Positions 35,537-43,162 of a stretch of 64,000 bases of DNA are shown here, piece after piece. This DNA comes from Endozoicomonas sp. ISHI1 (lineage in GTDB: Bacteria; Pseudomonadota; Gammaproteobacteria; Pseudomonadales; Endozoicomonadaceae). Made by a program: the position numbers and the translations under genes. The notes below the pieces were generated by a model that did no database searches, had not been told where the DNA came from, and saw nothing but the letters and a program-made list of their open reading frames with translations. Positions within the stretch are counted from its first letter, which is position 1. Each line of letters starts with the position of its first letter. Location: contig NZ_JAGRPU010000005.1 of NCBI RefSeq assembly GCF_024606225.1, positions 124,001 to 188,000 of the forward strand, in the 5' to 3' direction.

Positions 35537-35905
35537 GTGCAAAATGCCCTGTTTAAAGAACTCAAACGAATGGGAATGGACGAAGATATAGCCTTGGAGT
35601 TCGTCAGTAGAAAGCTCCCTCAAAACCTGGCTACAAAAGAAGATATTCTGGTGCTACGGAAAAGCATCCTGCAAGTCAAGCTGGATACAGAACGTAGTAT
35701 TGCCACATTACGGGAAGCAATGCATGCCGGTCATAACAAACTTCAGGCTGACATTCTAACTCTACGAAAAGAAATGCATGCCGGTCGAAATAAACTTAAG
35801 GCTGACTACCAACCAAAACCGGGAGATGACGCAGAGAGTTTTGCTGAAGATGTCAGAATGGCTCGTTCTAACGACCCATTACCAGATTCATCATGGGACG
35901 ACTGA
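35537..35905 (+). CDS. coiled-coil hypothetical protein with internal repeat
   Basis: 122 residues from a GTG with AAGGAG seven bases upstream. After a helical start (LFKELKRMGMDEDIALEFVSRKL) the middle repeats a heptad-rich unit twice (LREAMHAGHNKLQAD and LRKEMHAGRNKLKAD) and the tail is acidic and disordered (DDAESFAEDV). It resembles short coiled-coil proteins of the CCDC90/DUF1640 sort only loosely. The repeat theme recalls the larger coiled-coil gene at 40706. The function is unknown. Confidence 0.6.
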   Translation: MQNALFKELKRMGMDEDIALEFVSRKLPQNLATKEDILVLRKSILQVKLDTERSIATLREAMHAGHNKLQADILTLRKEMHAGRNKLKADYQPKPGDDAESFAEDVRMARSNDPLPDSSWDD

Positions 35906-35976
35906 TCGAAGTCACTGAAATGCTGGTTGCCGAACATCTCCCCCCACAAATCAGATTCAAAGGAAGGCTTTCATGG

Positions 35977-36414
35977 TCAGTCTGCTGGCCAAAAATCAGC
36001 ACTCATAGCTTGGTCGTAAGTCCAGGGACAAGTCGAAGGAAACGTTTCAAGAGGCAACCCTGTCTCTTTAGTCGCCTCAATCAACGCATACCGGTAGGCT
36101 CTTTCCATAGCTGCCGGGATTCTGGGTTTAAGGCTGGGGTTGTCCTTAATATGATCCGAGAGCTCTTCTCGTTGACCTACTATCGTATACCGCCAGCTAT
36201 TGGATTGCAGACCGGGTTGATACTGCCACTTCAGCAGATGCATCAAGAGAACCTTCAAACGATTGACCAGCTCTCGATGCAGGTTTTTTCCCATAGCTTC
36301 AATTTCCAATGCAATATTCTTGATATCGGCCTCATCCAAATTCCCGGATCTGAGCAAATCAAGCTGCTGATTGACCCATCCGTAAAAGTCAGAGTCGTAA
36401 AGTGGCTCGCCCAT
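35977..36414 (-). CDS. DUF29 family protein
   Basis: 145 residues with all DUF29 landmarks: LYDSDFYGWVNQQLDLL, IKNIALEIEAMG, LKVLLMHLLKWQYQ, and CPWTYDQAM near the end. GGAGGG precedes the ATG. It is most like the copy at 242. The gene ends about 70 bp from the plus-strand coiled-coil gene, convergently. The function is unknown. Confidence 0.85.
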   Translation of the reverse strand: MGEPLYDSDFYGWVNQQLDLLRSGNLDEADIKNIALEIEAMGKNLHRELVNRLKVLLMHLLKWQYQPGLQSNSWRYTIVGQREELSDHIKDNPSLKPRIPAAMERAYRYALIEATKETGLPLETFPSTCPWTYDQAMSADFWPAD

Positions 36415-36442
36415 CAGATATCCCTCCTGCCAAAGTAGCCAT

Positions 36443-36512
36443 TATAGTCATTCTTTCTGAATCCGGAGCTGGCTTAACCTCACACCACCTCCAACCCCGA
36501 AGCTTTAAAATG
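36443..36512. repeat. duplicated 3' end of modC, copy upstream of parDE
   Basis: Seventy bases (AGTCATTC, TCTGAAT, then CACCTCCAACCCCGAAGC and TTTAAAATG) closely match 37388-37456, which contains the last codons of modC. The two copies are direct repeats flanking the parDE module and a small membrane-protein gene, as expected from insertion by duplication or from a recombination scar. Confidence 0.78.
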
Positions 36513-36695
36513 GATAATAAGGATAATAAGGACATCCGGGATAATAAGGACATCCGGGCTGAAATGAAAGAAATGAGAGCTGAGATTCGCAGTGAGCTGG
36601 CCGTACTGAGCCGACAATTCTGGATTACTTTTGGAGGTCTGATAACCACGATTGTTAGTGTCTTTCTGATCAATTATTACTTTCACATGCCATAG
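36510..36695 (+). CDS. small coiled-coil membrane protein
   Basis: A small protein of 61 residues. The N-terminus is a charged repeat (DNKDNKDIRDNKDIR) coded by an 18-bp DNA repeat that includes AAGGACATCC, the box of the RAYT upstream array. A helical segment (AEMKEMRAEIRSEL) and one membrane segment (FWITFGGLITTIVSVFLINYYF) follow. No family was recognised, although such one-helix proteins are common. Expression is uncertain because the start lies at the end of the modC-derived repeat. Confidence 0.5.
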   Translation: MDNKDNKDIRDNKDIRAEMKEMRAEIRSELAVLSRQFWITFGGLITTIVSVFLINYYFHMP

Positions 36696-36778
36696 TGCCC
36701 TGACCCGAACATTGGGAGTTGAGAACAGTCACATAAGCCAGAACGATTCATTGAAGGAACTTGACACCAGACTATTTG

Positions 36779-36795
36779 ATACCATAATCAGGTAT
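36779..36795 (+). promoter_or_regulatory. putative operator of parDE
   Basis: ATACC and GGTAT are inverted around ATAATCA, followed by TATATT as a possible -10 box, about 25 bp before the antitoxin ATG. Confidence 0.45.
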
Positions 36796-36818
36796 ATATT
36801 GGTACAGGAGCCAGCAAG

Positions 36819-37058
36819 ATGGCAAAAAACACCAGCATTACTCTTGGAGATCACTTCGATGGTTTTATCTCCAGCCAGGTCAATAGCGGTCGTTATGGCT
36901 CTGCCAGTGAGGTGATCAGGGCTGCTCTCAGGCTGCTTGAAAACCGCGAAACAAAACTGGAAACGCTGCGACAGTTGCTGATAGAAGGCGAAGAGAGTGG
37001 AAATGCAGACTACAATCTGGACTCAATAATTGATGAGTTGGACAATGAGCTCAATTGA
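36819..37058 (+). CDS. parD: ParD antitoxin
   Basis: A 79-residue ParD protein. The DNA-binding start is ITLGDHFDGFISSQVNSGRYGSASEVIRAALRLLENRE, the classic ParD ribbon-helix-helix signature with GRYGSASEV. The tail (YNLDSIIDELDNELN) blocks the toxin. AGGAG stands nine bases before the ATG. It is intact, with the toxin start one base beyond its stop. Confidence 0.9.
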   Translation: MAKNTSITLGDHFDGFISSQVNSGRYGSASEVIRAALRLLENRETKLETLRQLLIEGEESGNADYNLDSIIDELDNELN

Positions 37059-37059
37059 C

Positions 37060-37368
37060 ATGAAGCCAGCGTTTGTATTAACCAAAAAAGCCAAGAGTGA
37101 TTTGCTAAGCATCGCTCGATATACCTTTAGACAATGGGGGAAAGCTCAACGAAATCTTTATCTGCAAAAATTGGATGAAAGCTTCCATACATTAGCTAAA
37201 CATCCTGACTCTGACAGCCCATGCAATCATGTTCGAACGGATTACAGGAAATTTCCCCAAGGCAGTCATATTATTTATTACAGAATTCAACAGAAGGGTG
37301 GAGTTTCAATCGTTAGAATCCTTCACAAAAATATGGACGTTAATTTACAGATAGAGTCGACTCACTGA
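37060..37368 (+). CDS. parE: ParE toxin
   Basis: A toxin of 102 residues of the ParE type: FVLTKKAKSDLLSIARYTFRQWGKAQRNLY, then RKFPQGSHIIYYRI, then VRILHKNMDV. The ILH motif near the end is usual. Known ParE proteins poison DNA gyrase. The ATG at 37060 is taken as the start; one inside the antitoxin (37045) is possible. It is intact and ends 56 bp before the modC stop, convergently. Confidence 0.88.
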   Translation: MKPAFVLTKKAKSDLLSIARYTFRQWGKAQRNLYLQKLDESFHTLAKHPDSDSPCNHVRTDYRKFPQGSHIIYYRIQQKGGVSIVRILHKNMDVNLQIESTH

Positions 37369-37387
37369 GAACAATAAAAGCAGCTGT

Positions 37388-37456
37388 TGTAGTCATTCGT
37401 TCTGAATTTGGTGCGTCAAAACCTCAAACCACCTCCAACCCCGAAGCCTTAAAATG
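37388..37456. repeat. 3' end of modC, native copy of the 70-bp repeat
   Basis: The counterpart of 36443-36512. It includes the last codons of modC (KASGLEVV on the minus strand) and a little of the downstream spacer, so this is the original and the other the derived copy. Confidence 0.75.
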
Positions 37457-38497
37457 AGCAAACACCTTCATCCCAATTTTCAGCGACAACCGATCCACCG
37501 ACTTTCGTGTCACCAGAGCCATTAAAGTCTGCTCACCCAGACATAACGTAATTAACTGATGCCAGTCGTCCCTGGTTTGTATTGAATCAATCACCACCGG
37601 TAAACGATTCAAAACACTGGTGTCGCAAAAATCATCCAGCACAATACTCACTTCATGGGCAGGGACAATCATTCGTACTGTTGACCCCAAGGCCAATCCA
37701 GCCTCGTGCACCTGCAGCGGATGACCTTCGACACTCAGAACGGTCAGCCCATAGTCTTTATCATGATCAACCACTTCTGCTTCCAACACGGATAACAGAG
37801 GCTCATGCCGATCATCAACGGCCAGCGCACTGTTGAGCAACGTCTGGCTCTGATCTTTTCCGGTTACAGATCCCTGATGCAGTAACAAAACCCTGTCAGC
37901 CAGACGGGCCACTTCTTCTCTTGAATGACTGACCATAATAATCGGTATGTTAAAAGCTCGATGAATATTTCTTAAACATGGCAATATCGTCGCCTTGGAA
38001 TCCCAATCCAGAGAAGCCAGAGGCTCATCCATTAACAGCAATTTTGGTGCATTCAACAAAGTGCGGGCAATGGCTACACGCTGTTTTTCTCCGCCAGACA
38101 GTGTTTCAATCCCACGATTCAGCAAGTGGCCAACACCCGATTGATCCACGACTTCAACAAAGGTTAATCCCCGGCGACCGGCGCTTGCGCGTTTCATGGA
38201 AAACTGAAGGTTACCCAAAACACTCAAGTGTGGAAATAAACGCGCCTCCTGAAAGATATAACCTATCCTGCGTCGTTCAGGGGGAACAAAGACACCCTGT
38301 TTGCTGTCCATCCAGACCTGATCATTAAACTGTATCCGACCCTGAACCGGTTTTTCCAGTCCGGCAATGGCCCTGAGCAGAGAGGTTTTGCCGCAGCCCG
38401 ACGCACCCATAATACCCCAGACTGCATCCAGCTCCAGAGCGGTATGGATGGCAAGATCGAACCGATCCCGAGGCAGTTGAATATCCAGTTTCAACAT
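37424..38497 (-). CDS. modC: molybdate ABC transporter ATPase
   Basis: An ATPase of 357 residues with Walker A GASGCGKTS, Q-loop EARLFPHL, signature LSGGEKQRVAIAR, Walker B LLLMDEPLASLD and switch His in VSHSREE. A C-terminal MopI-like molybdate-binding region follows, as in ModC. The ATG at 38497 shares one base with the modB stop. It is the last gene of the minus-strand molybdenum operon. Confidence 0.92.
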   Translation of the reverse strand: MLKLDIQLPRDRFDLAIHTALELDAVWGIMGASGCGKTSLLRAIAGLEKPVQGRIQFNDQVWMDSKQGVFVPPERRRIGYIFQEARLFPHLSVLGNLQFSMKRASAGRRGLTFVEVVDQSGVGHLLNRGIETLSGGEKQRVAIARTLLNAPKLLLMDEPLASLDWDSKATILPCLRNIHRAFNIPIIMVSHSREEVARLADRVLLLHQGSVTGKDQSQTLLNSALAVDDRHEPLLSVLEAEVVDHDKDYGLTVLSVEGHPLQVHEAGLALGSTVRMIVPAHEVSIVLDDFCDTSVLNRLPVVIDSIQTRDDWHQLITLCLGEQTLMALVTRKSVDRLSLKIGMKVFAHFKASGLEVV

Positions 38498-39171
38498 CAA
38501 CGGTTACTCACTTCCGACACTTGTCTTTTATCAATACTGTACAAAACTACCAGCATCACAAGCGCAAACATTAGCAGGCCCGCTGCCATAGCATGTGCCT
38601 GGCCCAGCTGTTGAGTTTCCACCGCGTCGTATAAAGCAATGGACAACACCTGAGTTTCTCCGGGAATGTTGCCGCCAATCATCAGCACCACACCAAATTC
38701 ACCCACCGTATGAGCAAAGCCCATACAGGCAGCCAACAAGAGTGCTCTGAGAGAATTTGGCAAAACAATATTGATAAACCGGTCAAGCCGACTGGCCCCG
38801 AGCATGGAGGCCGCTTCAAGAAGACCATGATCCAACTGCTCAAACGCTCTTTGCAGAGGTTGCACGACAAATGGCAATGAATACAGCACAGAAGCCACCA
38901 CCAGCCCTGAAAAACTGAATGCGAGGGTTGACCCCGTTAAATCAACCCACCATTGACCCAAGGTATTGTCTGGCGAGAAGGCAATTAACAGATAAAAACC
39001 GAGTACCGTGGGCGGTAGCACCAGTGGCAAACCGACAATAGCTTCTATTAATGGCCGAAAGCGGCTTCTCATATTGGCCAGTTTCCAGGCCAGGGGTATT
39101 CCCACCAGCATCAACAGCAGTGTTGTCAGCACAGCCAGTTTCATGGTCAGCCAGATGGCTGTGGTCAGCAT
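38497..39171 (-). CDS. modB: molybdate ABC transporter permease
   Basis: A 224-residue inner-membrane permease. The family segment is LPLVLPPTVLGFYLLIAFSP, and the EAA loop is LEAASMLGASRLDRFINIVLPNSLRA. GGNIPGETQVLSIALYDAV is also ModB-like. Start and stop overlap modA and modC by single bases, a sign of translational coupling. Confidence 0.93.
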   Translation of the reverse strand: MLTTAIWLTMKLAVLTTLLLMLVGIPLAWKLANMRSRFRPLIEAIVGLPLVLPPTVLGFYLLIAFSPDNTLGQWWVDLTGSTLAFSFSGLVVASVLYSLPFVVQPLQRAFEQLDHGLLEAASMLGASRLDRFINIVLPNSLRALLLAACMGFAHTVGEFGVVLMIGGNIPGETQVLSIALYDAVETQQLGQAHAMAAGLLMFALVMLVVLYSIDKRQVSEVSNR

Positions 39172-39920
39172 TATTTCGCCTTATCCCGGATGGCAGGAAA
39201 ATAGCCATGCTCAGCAATATATTTCTGGGACGAGGCAGACAACACAAACGCCGAAAACGCCTGAGCTATCTTTTTGTGCTCTGTACTTTTCAGTATCACC
39301 ATATCCTGACGAATCGGTTCATAGAGCGTTTTTGGCACATAGCTGATTCGCTTCAGCTCTTTTCCTGAAAGCTGGGATAAGGCAACCAGCCCCATGTCAA
39401 CATTACCGCTGGCCACAAACTGCCATGCCTGCTGAATGTTGGCTCCCTGCACCAGCCGCCCCTGATAACTCTCCCATAAACCTGACTTTTCCAGAGACTG
39501 CCTGGCAGCCAGACCGAAGGGAGCGGTTGCAGGGTTAGCAATAGCCAACTTACCATGCCAGTCTTTGAGCTGCTCAATTGAAGATGGCTCTTTATCCTTT
39601 GTTCGATCCCAAAGAACCAAACGTCCATAGGCGTATGTTTTTCGACTTTCAGAAAGCGCCTTGCCATTGTTTTCCAGCTTCAGGGGTCTGGCTTGATCGG
39701 CTGAGAAAAAAAGATCAAAGGGAGCACCACGCATAATCTGATGGTACAGCACGCCAGTCGATGCTGAAGAGACAGTCAACTTGTGTCCGGTCTGACGCTT
39801 AAACTGTTCAGCCAGATGTTCTAAAACGGGTTTAAAGTTAGCAGACACCGCCACTCGAAGATTAGCAGCGGTTGCACTTATGCAAAACAACAGTGTCAGA
39901 ATACCCAGCCAATACGTCAC
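39171..39920 (-). CDS. modA: molybdate-binding periplasmic protein
   Basis: A 249-residue binding protein with a signal peptide (cleaved about residue 18-20). AVSANFKPVLEHLAEQFKRQTGH opens the mature part, then VSSASTGVLYHQIMRGAPFDLFFSADQ, the oxyanion pocket region. ANPATAPFGLAARQSLEKSGLW follows. It delivers molybdate or tungstate to ModBC. It overlaps the moaE stop by four bases. Confidence 0.92.
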   Translation of the reverse strand: MTYWLGILTLLFCISATAANLRVAVSANFKPVLEHLAEQFKRQTGHKLTVSSASTGVLYHQIMRGAPFDLFFSADQARPLKLENNGKALSESRKTYAYGRLVLWDRTKDKEPSSIEQLKDWHGKLAIANPATAPFGLAARQSLEKSGLWESYQGRLVQGANIQQAWQFVASGNVDMGLVALSQLSGKELKRISYVPKTLYEPIRQDMVILKSTEHKKIAQAFSAFVLSASSQKYIAEHGYFPAIRDKAK

Positions 39921-40372
39921 AACGATGTCTGCCCCCAGCGCTTTGCCGCCTCTTCATCAGACTCACGGGCATCCACCCAGCGATCACCTTCAGGAGTGGT
40001 TTCCTTCTTCCAGAAAGGCGCACGGGTTTTCAGGTAGTCCATGACAAACTCACAGATCTCAAACGCCGCTTTGCGGTGAGCACTGGCCACACCGACAAAA
40101 ACAATTCTGTCACCCGGCTGAAGCTGCCCGACCCGGTGAATCACCCTGATGGCTTGCAGTGGCCAGCGTTCGGCGGCTTCATCAATAATGTCCCTGAGTG
40201 ACTTCTCTGTCATACCCGGATAATGTTCCAGATACAGTCCTCCCACGTCGTCCCCGAGGTTTTCATCCCTCACCAATCCAGTGAAGGTCACCAAAGCCCC
40301 GGTACCGGTATTGTCGCTGAGCTGATCCTGTTCAAAACCCGGATCAAAATCATCCTTCTGTATTGAGATCAT
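39917..40372 (-). CDS. moaE: molybdopterin synthase catalytic subunit
   Basis: A protein of 151 residues from the third of three clustered start codons (GTG, ATG, ATG), chosen because GGAGG then sits six bases upstream. GALVTFTGLVRDEN, LEHYPGMTEK, HRVGQLQPGD, ASAHRKAAFEICEFVMDYLKTRAPFWKKE are the MoaE hallmarks, with the active-site lysines in the last. With MoaD it puts dithiolene sulfurs on precursor Z. Confidence 0.93.
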   Translation of the reverse strand: MISIQKDDFDPGFEQDQLSDNTGTGALVTFTGLVRDENLGDDVGGLYLEHYPGMTEKSLRDIIDEAAERWPLQAIRVIHRVGQLQPGDRIVFVGVASAHRKAAFEICEFVMDYLKTRAPFWKKETTPEGDRWVDARESDEEAAKRWGQTSL

Positions 40373-40374
40373 CA

Positions 40375-40620
40375 TCACCCTCCGGTGACCGGAGGAAAGA
40401 AAGCAATTTCGTCGCCTTCTTTTATTTCAAAATTCTTGCGGGTCATAGTCTGGTTCAAAGCCACCAGGGTACGTGGGTCTTTAACGACTTCCTGCCAATC
40501 CTGCCCTTTTTCGCAGAGCAGGTCACGAAGTGCAGAAAGATTCGTTGGCATCTCAGTCAGCTCCAGCCTGTCTATACCCAGCTTTTCGCGGTAGCTGGCA
40601 AAAAAAAGAACCTTAATCAC
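40375..40620 (-). CDS. moaD: molybdopterin synthase sulfur-carrier subunit
   Basis: A protein of 81 residues starting at GTG (IKVLFFASYREKLG) with AGGAG about ten bases upstream. It has the ubiquitin-like fold pattern and ends in the essential Gly-Gly (FFPPVTGG). The C-terminal glycine is adenylated and thiolated by MoeB-type enzymes. The longer frame to 40821 runs back into the opposite-strand gene and is discarded. Confidence 0.92.
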   Translation of the reverse strand: MIKVLFFASYREKLGIDRLELTEMPTNLSALRDLLCEKGQDWQEVVKDPRTLVALNQTMTRKNFEIKEGDEIAFFPPVTGG

Positions 40621-40705
40621 CGGATTCACTCTCCTCTGGAAAAAGTCTGCTATTTTGAGAGTTCGACTCAATAATGTTTCTACTACACCAAGGCAGTATT
40701 TATTT

Positions 40706-41314
40706 ATGTCATCTATTGAAGCCAGACTCGACATACTGGAAGTGCAACATAAAAATCTCGACGCCGACGTGCATAGCCTCGCAAAGGTCTGTGCAGAAAT
40801 CAAAAATATCGCCCTGACCAATCAGAATGATATAACCGGGTTAAAGCTCGATGTCGCAGACGTTATAAACGACATTGCTGATGTTAAAAATGATGTGGAA
40901 TCCGTTAAGGATCACGTCAACGCATTAACTGCCGCAACCCATGCCGGTTTTATGCGGACCGACAAACGCTTTGATGAGATGGATGCCAGATTCACCGAAC
41001 GTATGGATCAGATGGACTCAAAATTCACCGAACGTATGGATCAGATGGACTCAAAATTCACCGAACGTATGGATCAGATGGACTCAAATTTCACCGAACG
41101 CATGGATCAGATGGATTCAAAATTCACCGAACGCATGGACCAGATGGACTCAAAATTCACCGAGCGCATGGACCAGATGGACTCAAAATTCACCGAGCGT
41201 ATGGATCAGATGGACTCAAAATTCAACGAGCGCATGGACCAGATGGATGCCAGGTTCAGCGAAGGCTTTGAACAACTGAAATTATTAATTCGGCAGCGAC
41301 AGCCTACCAGCTAA
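40706..41314 (+). CDS. coiled-coil protein with nine 11-residue repeats
   Basis: A protein of 202 residues. The first 85 have heptad-like helices (LEVQHKNLDADVHSLAKVCAEI, ADVINDIADVKNDVESVKDHV). Then nine tandem 11-residue units of the type MDQMDSKFTER run to near the C-terminus, a hendecad pattern that predicts a long rod-like coiled coil. It is an island in the opposite orientation between moaC and moaD. The function is unknown; the array could change in unit number. The ATG at 40706 was chosen over upstream frames without ribosome sites. Confidence 0.7.
   Translation: MSSIEARLDILEVQHKNLDADVHSLAKVCAEIKNIALTNQNDITGLKLDVADVINDIADVKNDVESVKDHVNALTAATHAGFMRTDKRFDEMDARFTERMDQMDSKFTERMDQMDSKFTERMDQMDSNFTERMDQMDSKFTERMDQMDSKFTERMDQMDSKFTERMDQMDSKFNERMDQMDARFSEGFEQLKLLIRQRQPTS
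40970..41266 (+). repeat. 33-bp tandem repeat (minisatellite)
   Basis: Nine units of 33 bp (GATCAGATGGACTCAAAATT plus CACCGAACGTATG), in frame, mostly differing only in third positions (CGT or CGC, GAT or GAC). The outer units are the most diverged, as expected if the array grew from its middle. Confidence 0.9.
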
Positions 41315-41356
41315 AACCTAAAAGCCCGTGGCAGCTTCGCATGTTGCCACAGTCAT

Positions 41357-41830
41357 TTATTCTGCCTTGTAGTGACCGCCCTTACCACCACTTTTCTCAA
41401 GCACCCGCACGCCTTCGATGCACATATCCTTATCGACCGCCTTACACATATCGTAGATCGTCAAGGCAGCCACTGAAGCCGCTGCCAGCGCCTCCATTTC
41501 AACACCGGTTTTACCACTCAGACGACAGCATGTCTCGATCCGAATGCGGTTTTGCTCAGGTTCAAGTTCAAATTCTACGCCAATAAAGCTAAGCATTAGC
41601 GGATGACACAGTGGAATCAGGTTGCCACACTGTTTCGCCGCCTGGATGCCAGCAATGCGGGCAACCGCCAGAACGTCGCCTTTCTTCAGACCATTGTCAG
41701 CCACCAGCGCCAGTGTTTCTGCCTTCATCACCACAAAACCTTCTGCCCTGGCTTCACGCCGGGTGACATTTTTGTCACCCACATCCACCATGCTGGCCTT
41801 TCCCTCATCATTGGTATGGGTCAGCGACAT
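41357..41830 (-). CDS. moaC: cyclic pyranopterin monophosphate synthase
   Basis: A 157-residue Moa[77 protein letters not shown] and EKSGGKGG are all present, including the conserved His and Lys residues. It completes the first step of molybdenum cofactor synthesis after MoaA; moaA is not in this window. It shares one base with the moaB stop. Confidence 0.95.
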   Translation of the reverse strand: MSLTHTNDEGKASMVDVGDKNVTRREARAEGFVVMKAETLALVADNGLKKGDVLAVARIAGIQAAKQCGNLIPLCHPLMLSFIGVEFELEPEQNRIRIETCCRLSGKTGVEMEALAAASVAALTIYDMCKAVDKDMCIEGVRVLEKSGGKGGHYKAE

Positions 41831-42354
41831 CAGCCTTCTACCTTTTTGAGTTGCTCAACAAAGTTGCAGGGGCGCTGGCGACTGTCCAACTGCTCTCTGA
41901 TAATACCTTCCCAGCCAGTCTTACAGGCATTGTTAGAACCCGGCATCACAAAAATGATCGTCCCATTGGCAAAGCCGGCAACGGTTCTCGACTGAATGGT
42001 GGAGGTACCCACCTGCTCATAGGAGAGTTGACGGAACAGCTCGCCATAACCGACTACTTCCTTGTCAAAGATTGGGAGTAATGCTTCCGGAGTACTGTCA
42101 CGCCCCGAAAAGCCTGTGCCACCTGTTACCAGAACAGCCTGAACATTGTCCGAGGCGATCCAGCGGGATACGACTTCACGAATCTTGTAGATGTTGTCTT
42201 TGACAATGGCTTTGTCTGCCAGTTTATGTCCTGCGTCGGTCAGATGATCCACCAACAGGTGACCGGAGGTGTCTGTTTCCACGGTACGAGTATCAGAAAC
42301 AGTCAGTACCGCAATGTTCAGGGCTACAAATTCAGTTTCTTGCTTATGAGCCAT
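41830..42354 (-). CDS. moaB: MoaB/Mog-type molybdopterin-binding protein
   Basis: A protein of 174 residues. [56 protein letters not shown] and [17 protein letters not shown] are MoaB-specific. The ATG at 42354 is preferred since AAAGGAG lies just before it; one at 42381 overlaps the mobA stop. MoaB/MogA proteins bind or adenylate molybdopterin before metal insertion. Confidence 0.9.
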   Translation of the reverse strand: MAHKQETEFVALNIAVLTVSDTRTVETDTSGHLLVDHLTDAGHKLADKAIVKDNIYKIREVVSRWIASDNVQAVLVTGGTGFSGRDSTPEALLPIFDKEVVGYGELFRQLSYEQVGTSTIQSRTVAGFANGTIIFVMPGSNNACKTGWEGIIREQLDSRQRPCNFVEQLKKVEG

Positions 42355-42380
42355 CATGTCTCCTTTGATGTCGTTAGTCA

Positions 42381-42962
42381 TTACTCAAGCTTTTCCCCGC
42401 TCATGGCTGTCAAGGCACGATGCCACTCATCGGGGGTATTGGTGTTCTGGAAATGCTCTGCCAATTCGTCAGGAAGCGTGATAGTCACACCCTGCAGACG
42501 ATCAAAAAGCCGTCCAAGAGAATAGTCTCTGTGATCCTGGCTGCTCAGCGCACTATTGACGGCACTTCGAAGCAGGCTGTTGACGGGCAGAATAAGAGGC
42601 AGGAAAAAGGTTTCAAACATAACCGCCCTGCCGGACTCTGCTACGGATGATACCAGCTTCTTGCAGGCTTCCGGTGGCAATAAAGGCATATCTACCGGAA
42701 CCACTAAGAGGTTCACACCATCGGGCAGAGCCTCAATAGCTGTATGAATACCGCCAAGAGGCCCCCTGTCAGGTATTTTATCGACCAGCGCGTTGCTGCC
42801 ACACTGAGCACCACTGAGCAATACTCTGTCGATACCGGATTCATGCAGCAAATTTTGCATATGTTGAAACAGGGGAATGTTCTGCCAGAGCAGGCGAGCC
42901 TTGTCCTGCCCCATTCGGGAAGACCTGCCACCAGCCAGCACCAATCCAATTGTTTGGGTCAT
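42381..42962 (-). CDS. mobA: molybdenum cofactor guanylyltransferase
   Basis: A 193-residue MobA with the nucleotide motif LVLAGGRSSRMGQDKA, then PDRGPLGGIHTA and VVPVDMPLLP. It attaches GMP to the molybdenum cofactor, so the cell likely uses the bis-MGD form (DMSO reductase family). It is the first gene of a mobA-moaB-moaC set. Its presence beside uptake genes makes the region a full molybdenum supply locus except for moaA and moeA. Confidence 0.9.
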   Translation of the reverse strand: MTQTIGLVLAGGRSSRMGQDKARLLWQNIPLFQHMQNLLHESGIDRVLLSGAQCGSNALVDKIPDRGPLGGIHTAIEALPDGVNLLVVPVDMPLLPPEACKKLVSSVAESGRAVMFETFFLPLILPVNSLLRSAVNSALSSQDHRDYSLGRLFDRLQGVTITLPDELAEHFQNTNTPDEWHRALTAMSGEKLE

Positions 42963-43162
42963 ATTAAGGGCACTCTGACCATAACCGTTTTGCCAAATGA
43001 GCGAGGATGGGATTCTACCAGTCTGCCCTGTAGACTTTAAGACTGAGCATTACACCAGTCAGGATCAGTAACCGCCAATTATTAGTTATGCTATTTGCTC
43101 TTTACCGACCTGACTCCGTGCCGCTAAATATAGAGTTGGATTTCACCTAATCAGGGACTGAC

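Noticed and set aside
40970-41266. CRISPR array
   Set aside because: Units are contiguous with no unique spacers and keep an open frame.
40941-41279. Alternative frame with WIRWTQNSPN repeats
   Set aside because: A by-product of the 33-bp repeat read in another frame; the MDQMDSKFTER frame has a normal start and non-repeat N-terminus.
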